Part shown: positions 1 through 12,300 of the stretch, piece by piece | How the letters are laid out: each line of letters starts with the position of its first letter | Position numbering within the stretch: the stretch's first letter is position 1 | NCBI GenBank assembly: GCA_047967505.1 | Contig: CM106538.1 | Source of the DNA: Dipteris shenzhenensis | Lineage: Eukaryota > Polypodiophyta > Polypodiopsida > Gleicheniales | Direction: 5' to 3' (one strand) | DNA length: 64,000 bases | Position numbers and translations under genes: made by a program | Notes under the pieces: model-generated | The model's input: the letters and a program-made list of their open reading frames with translations, nothing else | The model's database searches: none | Told to the model about the DNA's origin: nothing

Positions 1-195
1 GCAACACATCTACATGGGGAAGGATATGCACCTTCCTCTATTAAGCAATCAATCGAAAATACCATCGCATTATAAGTCTGCATTTTGTGTAAGATTTTGA
101 AGTGTAATGAGTCAGCTTGAAATTGTATTTTGAAATAGAACCAATGTAATGAGTCATTTTGAAATTGTATTTTGAAATAGCACTTGTGCATAGAA

Positions 196-1033
196 GATGT
201 ATTTCCTTTAGACTTTGAGGAGTGGGAACCAGTCGAGTGCTTCTTAGGTAAGTTTACTACCATTCATGCCAAATTTAGGAAGCCAAATGCATGCTGGAGA
301 GAAGTCCTCTACTTTGAAACAGAGAAATATCTATCGGTATAATGCCAAGTACATTACTCCAAGGACGGCATCAGGCTATGGCCATCTTTAATGCATTGCA
401 ACACCACAACTGGAAGACATGGATTGCAACATGGTGGACACAAGAACAATGCAATCATACAAGGAAAAGATTGCAAAGGATGTGGGCATGATCATGAAGT
501 TTACATTTGGCTCTAAATGGGTAAGGTTGTCTTATTTATGCCTCTGCACATTTTTGCTTCTTGTTTTCATAATATCCAGATGCACAGAACAAAAACCATG
601 TGGTCATGCAAGTGCCTACATGAGAATGCCCTTGAGGAATTGCTTGGGGTGAATTGGGGAAGGAGGTCAGGTGAACAAAAGGGTATAAGGACAATGTGGT
701 TGTCAAGTACCACATCTCCTGCCAAATGTTATATTTTGCTTTCCAATATAGGCGCTAGAAGAAAACATGTGACAATTGGCTCCCCTTGACTCTAACGATG
801 ATGATAATATAGGGGTAAGTTTATGTATTGGTTCTCATTTAGGAGATGTTAAGAATGTGACTGTCACATCACAGTGGACTCTCAGGGACATGCGGGAACA
901 CCTATTGGTCATGGAGGATGGCATGTCTGAGTCCTTTCACTTTACCTTAAATGGTGAAAAGGTAGGAAAGCATGGAGAGAAGCTCATGCATAGTGCCACT
1001 TTTATCCCTCCTGCAATATTGAAGATTGTTTAG
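196..1033 (+). pseudogene. Decayed multi-exon gene remnant, unknown product
   Basis: I do not recognise this protein. Coding-like stretches lie in series. About 196-350 reads as an acidic, Trp-containing peptide (LDFEEWEPVECFLGKF...). About 419-519 ends at a possible donor (TGG|GTAAGG). About 580-681 sits between a possible acceptor (ATATCCAG) and donor (GTGAAC) and is in phase with the previous stretch. About 752-1033 follows another possible acceptor (CCAATATAG) and ends in TAG. The last part (QWTLRDMREHLLVMEDGM, then FTLNGEKV) has the feel of a small beta-grasp or ubiquitin-like fold, but this is only an impression. The frames do not join cleanly: there is a TAA near 340 and a TGA near 770. 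The exon borders are inferred from GT/AG consensus only. Confidence 0.3.
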
Positions 1034-1266
1034 AAAATGTGGGGCAGAACAATTGTGGATTTTGACATTTTCCAATTAATAGTGATGCAATTAATTTTGA
1101 TGTTTTAAATGGTTTTGTTTCATGTCAATGTCAAGTTTTTTCCAAAAAATTTATAATTCTTTTTATTTTTTATATTTAGAACATTTGGGTATATATAGGT
1201 TATAAAGTTACTTTAGTTTAAAGTTTCACTATCATAGCCATAGTTCTCCTAGCTACCAAACTACCA

Positions 1267-2249
1267 TGGATTCTGTTGGGTCTGCCTTCCATGATTTCAT
1301 CTCCTGTACTCCATTGATTGATAGAGAGGAGGAGTTATTTCCAAGTCTTTGATAAGAGCATAGATGTCCTAGGCACCTACTTGGGAGCCCGAGATGATTT
1401 TGAAGACCTCATCAAGTACATGCAAGACTACATCACGAGTTTTGCATATCAACTTGATGAGTCTACAAAAAGATGGGTCCCAATTGATTATTTGAAGTAC
1501 TTGTTCAATCAAGAACCCAGGTTCGTGAAGTGTTTAGATCGCCTTCGAGCACAGCTCACACCCCTAGGGTTTAGGGAGGTGGACACTGATGACCTATCAT
1601 GTGGAGTCATCAGAAACACAGGAAATAGGTTCCTATCCTGGGAAATGACCTTTATTTTCCTTCTCCAGGAGGGACAAATGGAAGAGGAAGCCTCGACCTC
1701 AAGCCCTTGACCTTGCCCATGCCCTTTTCAATCCTCTTATTTCTGTAGATGAGCCCAACATCTACAATGAAGAGCCCATAGATGAAGAACCTGAGGAGCG
1801 AGAAGTTGCATTGGCCCTGAAAGTGCTCCAGTGACCTCCTGAACCCCATTCTACTTCTGAAATTCCATCCACCTTGGGCACCACCTCTATTGACCCCGCA
1901 ACAATGATATGGTTTCTGGCTCCCCTTCTTGTCGATGGAGAACAATACCTCTTTCTCCATGACATAGAGGTTATGTTTGGTCTCCAAGAGGACGAAGCTC
2001 TTGGTATCCTGTGTGGATACGAGGTGGACACGACTATGCAAGAACCTGGGTTTTTGGGAGCAGATGATTCAATAGAAGAGGTTCTTGCTTTAACACTAAC
2101 CCAAATCAAAGATGCAGAGACATCAATCTACTCCAACCTACCTGATGTTCCAGAAGAAGCCTCCACATCTCACTCCAGATACCAGGAGGCCTCTGGATCC
2201 ATCCTCATTGACAAAGAGGAAGGGATTGAGCATGATGACTCCATAGTGG
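1267..2249 (+). pseudogene. Decayed gene of unknown function
   Basis: An ATG at 1267 opens a frame (MDSVGSAFHDFIS...) that shifts near 1340 into a long frame covering 1345 to about 1640. A possible acceptor (TTCCTTCTCCAG) at about 1668 leads into a frame that runs to about 2249, broken by one TGA near 1832. That TGA is best explained as CGA to TGA, because clean reading resumes at once in the same frame. The last part is acidic (DDSIEEVLALTLTQIKDAE) and ends at a consensus-like donor, ATAGTG|GTAAGA. No domain is recognisable. The 3' exons are not visible downstream, so the gene is probably truncated as well as interrupted. Confidence 0.35.
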
Positions 2250-2269
2250 TAAGAAACTATGAGCTTTGA

Positions 2270-3220
2270 ATTCCTTCTCTCTTGGTATACTTTTGCTTTA
2301 AAAGACCGTATTAGATAATTCGAAAAAAACACAATTCCCAGAATGGCAGTTTTGGAAGAAATTGTAGCTCCCCTTAATGAAAAAACAGGATAAATATGTG
2401 AAAATAGACTAGATAGCCATTCATGAAGTGTGAAATATCAACTACATTCTCAAATAATAAATAGAATATTAGTGTCTAAACTACGTTATCATTAACAAAA
2501 TAATAAACTTTGAAACCCATTTGAGTTAGATTCATCTCGTGAGCCATAGTGATGTTCAAAAACACCTTCATAATAGCGAGTCTCTGGAATTTCCATTGAT
2601 ATTGAGACTCGTTTTTATTGTGAGCATTCTCATTTGAAAATCTCTAAAACACTGTTTAAAAAATGTAGAGTGTAATTAATAACCATGAGTATTGCAATGA
2701 AAACGCACAGGCTCTTTAACTTAGTAAGATATGTAGTTGATGGAAAATCAAGATATATAGTTGAGGAGAATGAATGCAAGATATGTAGTTGATGGAAAAT
2801 CAATGGGCAATGACAAGCATTTGATGTAATTTAGGTGGCAATGACAATTATTTATTGTGCACTTTCAATGTTTAGACTGACTAGCATTATTGTAAAAGGA
2901 TAACTTTACATGTCATGTTGATTACTCATTGCAAAGTAAAAAAGTACACTTTAGGATGAAAACATAACAAATTGTTGATGCACCATTGAAATCCCTAAAA
3001 TAAATCATGATTCCAAAGAAACTCTCAATTTCTAGCCCTAAAGAGAATGGCACCGGAAAGAATGGCACAAGAGACACTCCTTCAAAATACATTATGAATG
3101 TAGTTATGAACATGTTTGCATATTATTCACACACAACAATTATGCACCAATTTACATAGTTGGCAAGAAAGTAGTAATTCCCATAAGTAATAATTGTATA
3201 AATAAATACAATGTTGTTAT
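2270..3220. other. Spacer without a recognisable gene
   Basis: AT-rich sequence in which I see no coding region. It holds a short direct repeat of about 25 bp (AGATATGTAGTTGATGGAAA...) at about 2729 and 2779. Near 3050 is a fragment of the window-wide GAATGGCAC repeat. The 3' end of the FCP1-SET pseudogene enters from the right. Confidence 0.5.
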
Positions 3221-5132
3221 TCAAAACTCATAGTCTGCAAATAGCTCCTCTCTTGCATGTATATCATCTATGGATTCAATACAAATGTGACCATATTCTG
3301 CAATATCTATGTTCATCATGGGGTCATACCAAGGTGGAACATTAGGGGAAAATACATAACAAACATTTGGCTTTACTTTGGTATTTCTATTGCTGTTAAT
3401 AAATCCTGCCACATTGCCATATTGAACATCACCAACAATATGCACCATATCCTTCATAGGGACAGTAGGGTCCTCTTGGATAGAGTACTTCTTTAGCCTT
3501 GGATGAACTCTACATAATTCCTTCCAGTCTCTGTAGGAGTACTTGTCACCTCCATAATGGAGAATAGTAGTCCCTCTCTTGATGGAGTCATGCACAAACA
3601 AGCCCAAGCCAGCACTTGTAATGGTTGACTCATGCACCTCGAAAGCCACATTTTTTATCCAGAACACTTCGTTGATAGGGACAGGTAACTTTGGTGGTCC
3701 AAATGGATCTTGTTCTGGTATGTACCTACTCAAGCTTGATTTGAACATATATCTATCTACAATACAAAAGACAAATTCAATTAGCTGCGACAACAGTTAT
3801 ATAGACTTGAGATAAAATCAAAAAGCACTTTGACATATGTACCTTCATGAAAAATACGCATTCTGTAGTCGATTTATGTAGCCCTTAGCAATGTATTTCT
3901 TGATATAGCGACCTTTGTACCCTAGGTCTATAGCCAATTGAGAAACTTGCATAGCATTCATGCTAGAGAGTTGCGGAGCATTCCTTAAAAGTCTTATTTG
4001 GGATGCATTGAGTTTAGGCACCTGGCCATCACCATCATGGGTTGCCCTAGGGTGTACACCCTTTGATTCTGTATTACCACCTATATCCCTCTCTCTTAGT
4101 TGATCTGCAAGAGGAAGATTTCTTGTTTTATATTCCATTCTTGACCATGCATGATTTTCCTCCCTCTATTCATCAATTACTTTTTGGACAAGGTTGAAAT
4201 CCTTATGCCCCTTCATCACAAGTAATTGTCCATACCGATTTGTCTCAATCATGCTGCACACATCTTTAGTTTCATCGAGTTGTAGTAAGTACGGCATCAA
4301 CTCTCTCAATAGAATATTATCATCCTTGTCTTGTACACATCAAACGTTGAAGGAAATATGCAATGTGATGGAGGGCTAATGCAAGCCTTGTATGGGGAGT
4401 CATCAAGAAGGATTGTCCTTCTAGCATCACATCCAAATGCCTTTGAGATTTTTGCTAAGGTTTTGAACATTGCCTCAACACCAACCTTGTCAGGCCTATT
4501 TATCCTCATCTTACTGTAAGTGTAGCATCCTTGCTGAGACCATATAACAAAGAAAGGGAGGCTCTCATTTGCATAATTTTGCAGCTTTCCTACCATATCA
4601 AGTGCGTTATACTCCATCGCAGTTGACCAGATACCTACATTAAATCTTTCTAGCAAGATTTTAAGAAATTCTATGCACCCAGGACGAACAACTATATAAC
4701 TATTTTTGCCATGCATAATAGACAGATGTATTGGAGACTTGAATAGGTAGCGACTTAATAATAGGCCATTCAAGTCTAATATGATTGTTAATCGTGGCAT
4801 ATCCAAAGAAATTGTATGTGGATAAAGATCCAAATTCTCCTTGAAGTTGCTGGCTTCTGACTCATCCAAATTGTTAGGTGCTATGTTTTCATACATGTTT
4901 GCAACAACAATAAGATTATCTAGTCTTGTCCCCAATGTTGAGACAGTACGTTCATCCATGTTCTCTTCTAAAAGTATAGGATTCATGATATTCCTTGCAA
5001 TTTTCTCCATTTTTGGGGTTATGCTTTCTTCTATACCTCCTGTATCCATCGCGTAATTGATAGTCCCCATTTTGGGTGGTATGTTGTCCTCTACATTTGA
5101 TGTCTCCATATCCTTCCATGCATCATTGGTCC
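3221..5132 (-). pseudogene. FCP1-like phosphatase / SET domain fusion pseudogene
   Basis: On the - strand an exon seems to start at 5132, after the acceptor CTTCCACAG. About 110 residues in, it carries an FCP1/NIF-type HAD phosphatase domain: ILDLNGLLL at the DxDx(T/V) site with the second Asp replaced by Asn, then VRPGCIEFL, WSTAMEYN, and ILLDDSP as the late acidic motif. The frame shifts near 4320. The domain then continues (LLRELMPYLLQL) through a TAG near 4170 and a linker. After one more frameshift near 3865 comes an 86-bp intron (3842-3757, GTACAT..TTGTAG). The last exon (3756-3221) is a SET domain: TSAGLGLFVHDSIKRG, then GFINSNRN where N-H-S-C is usual, and REELFADYEF at the end. FCP1 enzymes dephosphorylate the RNA polymerase II tail and SET domains methylate lysines; the fusion is inferred from frame continuity. 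Both active sites are altered and the gene is broken, so it is probably inactive. Confidence 0.6.
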
Positions 5133-5133
5133 C

Positions 5134-5930
5134 TGTGGAAGTTGAGGAATATAGAAATATTTTGATTCTTTAGAGTGTATTCAACAATGTCAAAGCACAT
5201 AAGCATATGAAACTAATAAATAAAAATAAAGTACGAACATTATCCATCGCCGTTCACTGATTCCATTGTCTTTTTGGGGAATGGCACTGGTGCCAATCTC
5301 TCTAAAGGTCAATTGAGAATGCAAATAGTGCAACCTTTCTCTCTGAACTCATAGAGAGAATGGCACTAGTGCCATTCTTCTCTTGGGGTGGTGCTAGTGC
5401 CATTTTACATATAAGGTTATGGAGAATGTCACTAGTGCCTTTCTCTATATCCTCATTGGGAGGAGAGAATACTACTAGTGCCTCCCCCCATGTCCCAAAA
5501 GAAATGTACAATGCATGATCTAAAAGCATAGATATTGTATTACTTTGGTCCAATAGATTTGTAGAAAGCACCCAAATCCAAACTTTGGTAGCATAGTTAA
5601 TACTATACAATTTTTAATCTCTATAATGCTTTCAACTAACATAGATTCAAGAAAGGAACATAATAGTATTACCATTTCTACATAACCACAAAGAGAGAAT
5701 GGCACTAGTGCCATTCTCCATATGAGGTCACATAAAATGTTAAAAGGACCTCTTATGTATAACCCGACATAGGGAGAATGACACTAGTACCATTCCCCAT
5801 GTCATTATGTCACACAATTTTATCATACCTAATGTTTAATCTCTTTAATATAATGAGAGTATGTGCAATCGAGAAAATCCATAAAAGTCATATTATTTTG
5901 AAACTGAATACACAAGGCATAAATGAGTAG
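5134..5930. repeat. Spacer or intron packed with palindromic GAATGGCACTAGTGCCATTC repeats
   Basis: This AT-rich stretch lies between the two - strand pseudogenes and may include 5' introns of the FCP1-SET gene. It contains six or more copies of one palindrome. The best are at 5354-5379 and 5695-5718 (perfect: GAGAATGGCACTAGTGCCATTCTC, 24 bp). Diverged copies lie at 5276-5301, 5386-5407, 5421-5446, 5461-5490 and 5771-5800. The copies are spaced irregularly and are embedded in otherwise unrelated sequence, so they behave as short dispersed hairpins and not as a regular tandem array. Confidence 0.7.
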
Positions 5931-8902
5931 CTAAAGACCTTGCTCCAAATCTTCCAATGTAATCTTTAGGATAGCTTCAAGATCTGCTTTAGTTAAAGGT
6001 CGCAAGTCTTCAATGTGATGCTCACCCTCTTTAATTCCTTCATCGATAGGTGAATAAGCTCTATGTGTCTCAAGAGGCCTCTCAATGCTAGACCAAATCT
6101 TAATATGGGGATTATTTGATGCATGTGCCATACACATAGCCTCGACCTCTATCGCCTGTTGGGATGTCTTCACCAGTGAGATCACTTTTCTTTTGCTTGA
6201 CAATGCTTGTAATGCCACACATCCATTAGTAAAGACGTCAACAACAACTTCATGTTCCCTACTACAATAGCACCTGATGCACTCCTTGATGATGCCATGC
6301 TTCACAACCGCCTCTTTTTCATACTCATCATCCTCATCAGAATAAAGAATATTGTCCTCAATTATTGTGTATGGCCTTGTGTTTTCTAACATGTGCTCAA
6401 ATCCATCAAACCCATCATGTGAGCTGACAAATGACAAAAAACAGAAGGTCTCAGACAAACGCTTTTGTGCACTATCTGATTCATGGATAACACCCACAAA
6501 CCTTCTATGCCAAAATCGAGCCTCTATCATTGCTTCCTTGAGATTTATAATCTCTATCATTGTCATAAATGATAGCAATACATACTGTGATGGACTGGCA
6601 ACGGTCTCCATCAAGCCACAGAGCAACTTCTTGAAGGCATCCTTATCCTAACACATGCCTTTGGCAGATCCCTCTGAGGTGTCAAGCACACACAAGCTGA
6701 TTGGAAGTTGTCCCTTGGAGTGACATGTTAGAAAGCTCTCCCCCTCCATCTCCATGTTCACTTGAATAATTGTCGAAGGAAAACAAGACTGCGATGTAGA
6801 CTTGTTACCCTCTATTGAACTAATCACCCAATCAACATAGATTGACGCGGCTTCTGGGAAATCAGGTGTGGACTTGCCAACTTGCAGCTTCTCTTTGACC
6901 CATGACTCACATGAACCCTTGAAGCTCTGATAAACAATTGAATCAATTTTGAAGTAAGTTGCAAGGGCATCCCATATTTGATGTTGGGGCAAAGGGTGAC
7001 GTGAGTTGAACTCCTTGATGAGTGCTTCTTTCAAGGCTCTATCATGCTTAATCTCCATTGCCCGTTGAGACATTTCAATGGAGTCCTTGTCTTTGCTTGA
7101 CTTGACCAAGACTATTTCTTTAGACTCAATCTCTGCTTGAAGTGCACGTACATCTTCGTCTTCCAATCCTAGCAAACACCTCATATATGTTATTGTGGGA
7201 TTTCGACCCTCAAGATCACCCTCCTAATCCATTGTTCGTAGATGTCATCATCATATGTGACCATGTGTGTGTCCTTGGTAGCAAAGTTTGCGCCCATCGA
7301 TACGCTTGCAACTCCTACAAAATTCTATATAAAAAAATCAAAATCATCTTAGACATTCTTCTAATCCAAATCATGTAATAGAGATAATAATGACACTAGT
7401 GTGATTCTCCCATTACCATGTCAAAAGCATGACTTGGTAACTAGAAGAATGGCACTAGTGCCATTCTCACATCAGGGAATTGATACTACTATCATTTCTT
7501 TTACAAAGCCATAAACATTCTTGAAATAAAAAATGCATACAAAACAAAGTTTATTACTCACATCCCAACTTTGTCAATCTTTATGCCCTTTGATAAGGCC
7601 TTGGGCTGGTTTCTTTGGTCGTCCGAATGCAATCCACTGTGCCCTTAGGTGTTGTAAGATATCGATATATGGTTGATTTTTCAAAACGGTCTATGCCTCC
7701 ATGTTGGCCATTGATGATATCTTACAACTTGCTTCAACTGGTGCATAGAACAATTCTCGCCTTCCTCCGGGTATAGAAACATTTTCGTTGATTGAAGGCT
7801 TCTCCATGTGCTTTAGTTATAAACATCCTTGCAGCATAAATCGAATGCTGCCCTGCGAGAATCCAATAATTATACTCCTTTAACTTTTCCACCTTTATCT
7901 CTTCCTTGCACATCAGAGTATTTGTGCCTGTGTGGTAAGGCATAAGATATGCGCATGTTGCAGGAGGTCGTGCATTCATTGCAAAACTCTTGACCAAGTC
8001 ACTTACATAGCTGAGGGTCAATGTCCTGTACACATATTGGCTTGGTGCTCTAAAGTAATTCATCCTGGGACCAACACCTCAAACTCCAAACCAAATGGGA
8101 AGTACTCTACGTACTCCATCAAGCCTGTCATACTTGTGTCCTTCCTTTCCAATTTTTTTTATAGTGCCTTAAAGTCAACATCTGGCTGGATTTTTTTATA
8201 CAGGATGATAGTTGCTTCAGATGATTTCTCACCATGTCCTATTATATGTGTCTCACCACTCCCCGTTGCATCACCTCCACTTCTAGTTCCATCAGTGACT
8301 ATTCTCGTACCTCCCTGTTTTCCTCCTAAAGTTGTCTCTTTGTCTTTAGCCTCTAGTTTATCCCCAATGCTTGTTTTTCCATCTGACCTTGTTTCCTCCT
8401 CACCGGTCTCTCTAGCCTTCTCTTTCAATGTGTTCTGAGACACTTGAGAGCTTGATCCCTCAACATCACTTTTCTTGGTTCTTTTTGAAACTTTTCTACT
8501 CTTTTTAATATCTTGCTTTATCCCTTTTGTTACCAAATCAAAGCTTTCTAATATCTGTTGGTTGGTATAATTTTCTGGCTCATTAATCTAACCCCTAGAT
8601 ATCATCGTGTCCTCCCCAATAGTAGTCATCCTCGCATGATCAAAACAAGCAGGATCCAATTGATACACATTGCCTCCCAATGTATGAATTTTGAGACAAG
8701 GAACGTTGTCTTTCTCGGTATCCTCCATCTCTTTAACTTGTCCAACATCTTCAAAAGTTGTTCCTCGAATGTTCACAAAACAATGCACTTTATGGAGTTT
8801 TTGGAGTTCGTTATTGTATATATCCAAAAACCATCCTCTTCTAGAACTAACTCCATCATAAACTGACACCTCTCGAACCTTTCTCTTTCCCTTGCTAGCC
8901 AT
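5931..8902 (-). pseudogene. ParB-like / amino-DNA-methyltransferase-like gene, degraded
   Basis: The ATG at 8902 opens MASKGKRKVREV. Reading continues with in-frame stops at 8588-8590 (TAG) and about 8159 (TAA) and a frameshift near 8055. The stretch at about 8060-7740 has the shape of a ParB/sulfiredoxin-like domain, ending in YWILAGQHSIYAARMF (compare the ILxGQHR motif). More coding follows to a donor near 7562 (GTGAGT). An intron (7561-7315) holds palindromic repeats, and coding resumes after TTTGTAG. The frame from 7184 contains VLDTSEGSAKGMC followed by TAG (6648) and DKDAF. This sits where amino-methyltransferases have DPPYG...WDK, so the stop is probably TGG to TAG. Further on, EVVVDVFTNGCVAL resembles motif I (VLDPFxGSGTT). 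The gene ends at TAG 5931. ParB-methyltransferase pairs are common in prokaryotes and phages; in a plant this would be acquired DNA. The family call is by motif only. Confidence 0.5.
7386..7480. repeat. Palindromic repeats inside the inferred intron
   Basis: Three copies of the GAATGGCACTAGTGCCATTC palindrome lie here. One is diverged at about 7388-7410, one is near-perfect at 7443-7469, and one is a degraded half at about 7478-7500. They fall inside the inferred 7315-7561 intron of the ParB-methyltransferase-like pseudogene. A transcript in either direction would fold them into short hairpins. Confidence 0.65.
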
Positions 8903-9390
8903 TCTTGCAATGTTCTGTTAACAAAAGAACCAAGGACACAATGAAATGTATAATAGAGAATCATAACTGTAGTAGGAAATATTACAACCAAAATGCAACT
9001 TCTATTACCAAAATAACCAAGGCGAAGCAACTTATATATGCATTATGAAAAACTACACCAACACAGTAAGCAAATATACACAATATCAAAGTTAAGACGG
9101 TTATAATAAAGAATGGTATTCGTGCCATTCTCCAACATAATATGATTTTAGAAGAGTGTCACAAATGCCATTGAACACATGGATTGTGAGTTTGTTCAGA
9201 ATGGCACAAGTGCCATCCTCCATGAGAGTTTGAGGATAATGCCACTGGTGCCATCCTCCATGATGTTAAGGAGAATGGCAGAAGTTTGATTCATCACATG
9301 GATTGCAGAGAATCAGAGAATGGCACCAGTGCCATTCTCCTTATGTGAAGGTTATCACATGAGAGTTTTCTCACCTGACCTTCTAGAGAA
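8903..9390. repeat. Transition zone: dispersed palindromes leading into the array
   Basis: Upstream of the ParB-methyltransferase-like start, spacer sequence gives way to closely spaced copies of the palindrome at about 9109-9135, 9199-9223, 9231-9261 and 9316-9340 (GAGAATGGCACCAGTGCCATTCTCC). From about 9390 the ordered monomers of the tandem array begin. I see no separate gene here. The zone preserves intermediate forms between the dispersed palindrome and the array monomer. Confidence 0.6.
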
Positions 9391-12300
9391 GGGCACTGAT
9401 GCTAATAAGAATGCACATGTGAGTTTAAGATTCTCAATGCCATTTTCTAGGGCCTAATAAGAGACTAGCACCATTGCCATTCTCCACTTGTACAAATATT
9501 TACCCTACTTTTCTAGGAGGGGTATTCTAGGAGAGTGGTGTCCAATTCCAATCCACATGTGAGTTTGATGATCTTAGTGTGATTATGTAGGTTCCAGCAT
9601 GAGATTGGCATCATTGCCATTCTCCACTAGTGGTAGTCTAGACATTCCACTAATTTTATTGGCTGCAATAGGATAATAGCAAAAGTGCCAATGCACATGT
9701 GAGTTTAGAATTCCTTGTGCATGTTTTCAGGTCATGGTATGAGATTGGCACCACTGCCATTCTCCACAGAGATTGACACAATTCCATATGATCTCTACAT
9801 AGTGGAGACAGTGATCACTACATAGAAGAATGCACATGTGAGTTTAGGCTCCTCAATGCCATTTATTAGGGCCTAATAAGAGATTGGCACCACTACCATT
9901 CTCCACTTGTCCAAATATTTACCCTACTATTCTAGGAGGGGTATTCCAGTGATCATAGGAGAGTGGTGTCCGATTCCAATCCAAATGTGAGTTTGATGAT
10001 CTCAATGTCATTATATAGTTGCCAGCATGAGATTGGGATCACTGCCATTCCCCACTAGTGGTAGTCTAGATAAAATAAACCTATAGATTGACATTCCAGG
10101 GCCTAAAATGGGATTGACACAATTCCATATGATCTCTACATAGTGGAGACAGTGATCACTACATAGAAGAATGCACATGTGAGTTTAGGATTCTCAATGC
10201 GATTTCTTAGGGCCAGCATGGGTTTGGCATCACTGCCATTCTCCACTAGTGGTAATCTAGACAAACTGGCATCACTGCCATTCTCCACTAGTGGTAATCT
10301 AGACAACTAAACCTATAGATTGACATTCCACTATTTTTATTGGCTGCACTAGGATAATGGCAAAAGTGCCAATGCACATGTGAGTTTAGGATTCCTTGTG
10401 CATGTTTTCAGGTCATGGTATGAGATTGGCACCACTACCATTCTCTACTGGTGGCATTCTCCATAGAGATTGACACAAATCCATATGATCTCTACATAGC
10501 GGAGACAGTGATCACTACATAGAAGAATGCACATGTGAGTTTAGGCTTCTCAATGCCATTTCTTAGGCCTAACAAGAGATTGGCACCACTATCATTCTCC
10601 ACTTGTACAAATGTTTACCCTACTATTCTAGGAGGGGTATTCCAGTGATCATAGGAGAGTGGTGTCCAATTCCATTCCACATGTGAGTTCGATGATCTCA
10701 GTGTCATTATTTAGTTGCCAGCATGAGATGGGCATCACTCCCATTCTCCACTACTGGTAATCTAGACAAACTAAACCTATAGATTGACATTTCACTAATT
10801 TTATTGGCTGTAGTAGGATAATGGCAAAAGTGCCAATGCACATGTGAGTTTAGGATTCCTTGTGCATGTTTTCAGGTCATGGTATGAGATTGGCACCACT
10901 GCCATTCTCCACTGGTGGCATTCTCCACATAGATTGACACAATTCCATATGGTCTCTACACAGCGGACACTGTGATCACTACATAGAAGAATGCACATTT
11001 GAGTTTAGGATTCCTTGTGCATGTTTTCAAGTCATGGTATGAGATTGGCACCCTGCCATTCTCCTCCATAGAGATTGACACAAATCCATATGATCTTTGC
11101 ACATGTGAGTTTAGGCTTCTCAATGCCATTTCTTAGGGCCTAATAAGAGATTAGCACCATTGCCATTCTCCACTTGTACAAATGTTTACCCTACTATTCT
11201 AGGAGGGGTATTCTAGTGATCATAGGAGAGTGGTGTCTGATTCCAATCCACATATGAGTTTGATGATCTCAGAGATTGACACAATTCCATATGATCTCTA
11301 CACAGCGAAGACAGTGATCACTACATAGAAGAATGCACATGTGAGTTTAGGATTCCTTGTGCATGTTTTCAGGTCATGGTATGAGATTGGCACCACTTCC
11401 ATTCTCCACTGGTGGCATTCTACACAGAGATTCACACAATTCCATATGATCTCTACATAGCGGAGACAGTGATCTTTCCATAGAAGAATGCACATGTGAG
11501 TTTAGGATTCCTCGTGCATGTTTTCAGGTCATGGTATGAGATTGGCACCACAGCCATTCTCCACAGAGATTGACACAAATCCATATGATCTCTGCACATG
11601 TGAGTTTAGGCATCTCAATGCCATTTCTTAAGGCCTAATAAGAGATTGGCACCACTGCCATTCTCCAGTTCTACAAATGTTTACCCTACTATTCTAGGAG
11701 GGGTATTCCAGTGATCATAGGAGAGTGGTGTCCTATTCCATTCCACTTGTGAGTTTGATGATCTTAGTGTCATTATGTAGTTGCCAACATGAGATTGGCA
11801 TCACTGCCATTCTCTGCTAGTGGTAATCTAGACAAACTGAACCTATAGATTGACATTCCACTAATTTGATTGGCTACAGTAGAATAATAGCAAACGTGCC
11901 AATGCACATGTGAGTTTAGGATTCCTTGTGCATGTTTTCACATCATGGTGTGAGATTGGCACCACTGCCATTCTCCACTGGTGGCATTCTCCACAGAGAT
12001 TGACACAATTCCATATGATCTCTACACAGCGGAGACAGTGATCACTACATAGAAGAATGCACATGTGAGTTTAGGCTTCTCAATGCCATTTCTTAGGGCC
12101 TAATAAGAGATTGGAACCACTGCCATTCTTGGTAGGATAATGGCAAAAGTGCCAATGCACATGTGAGTTTAGGCTTGTCAATTCCATTTCTTAGGGCCTA
12201 ATAAGAGATTGGCACCGCTACCATTCTCCACTTGTACAAATGTTTACCCTACTATTCTAGGAGGGGTATTCCAGTGATCATAGGAGAGTGGTGTCTGATT

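Noticed and set aside
2729-2803. Short direct repeat as a target-site duplication of an element
   Set aside because: The copies are only 50 bp apart and there is no element structure between them.
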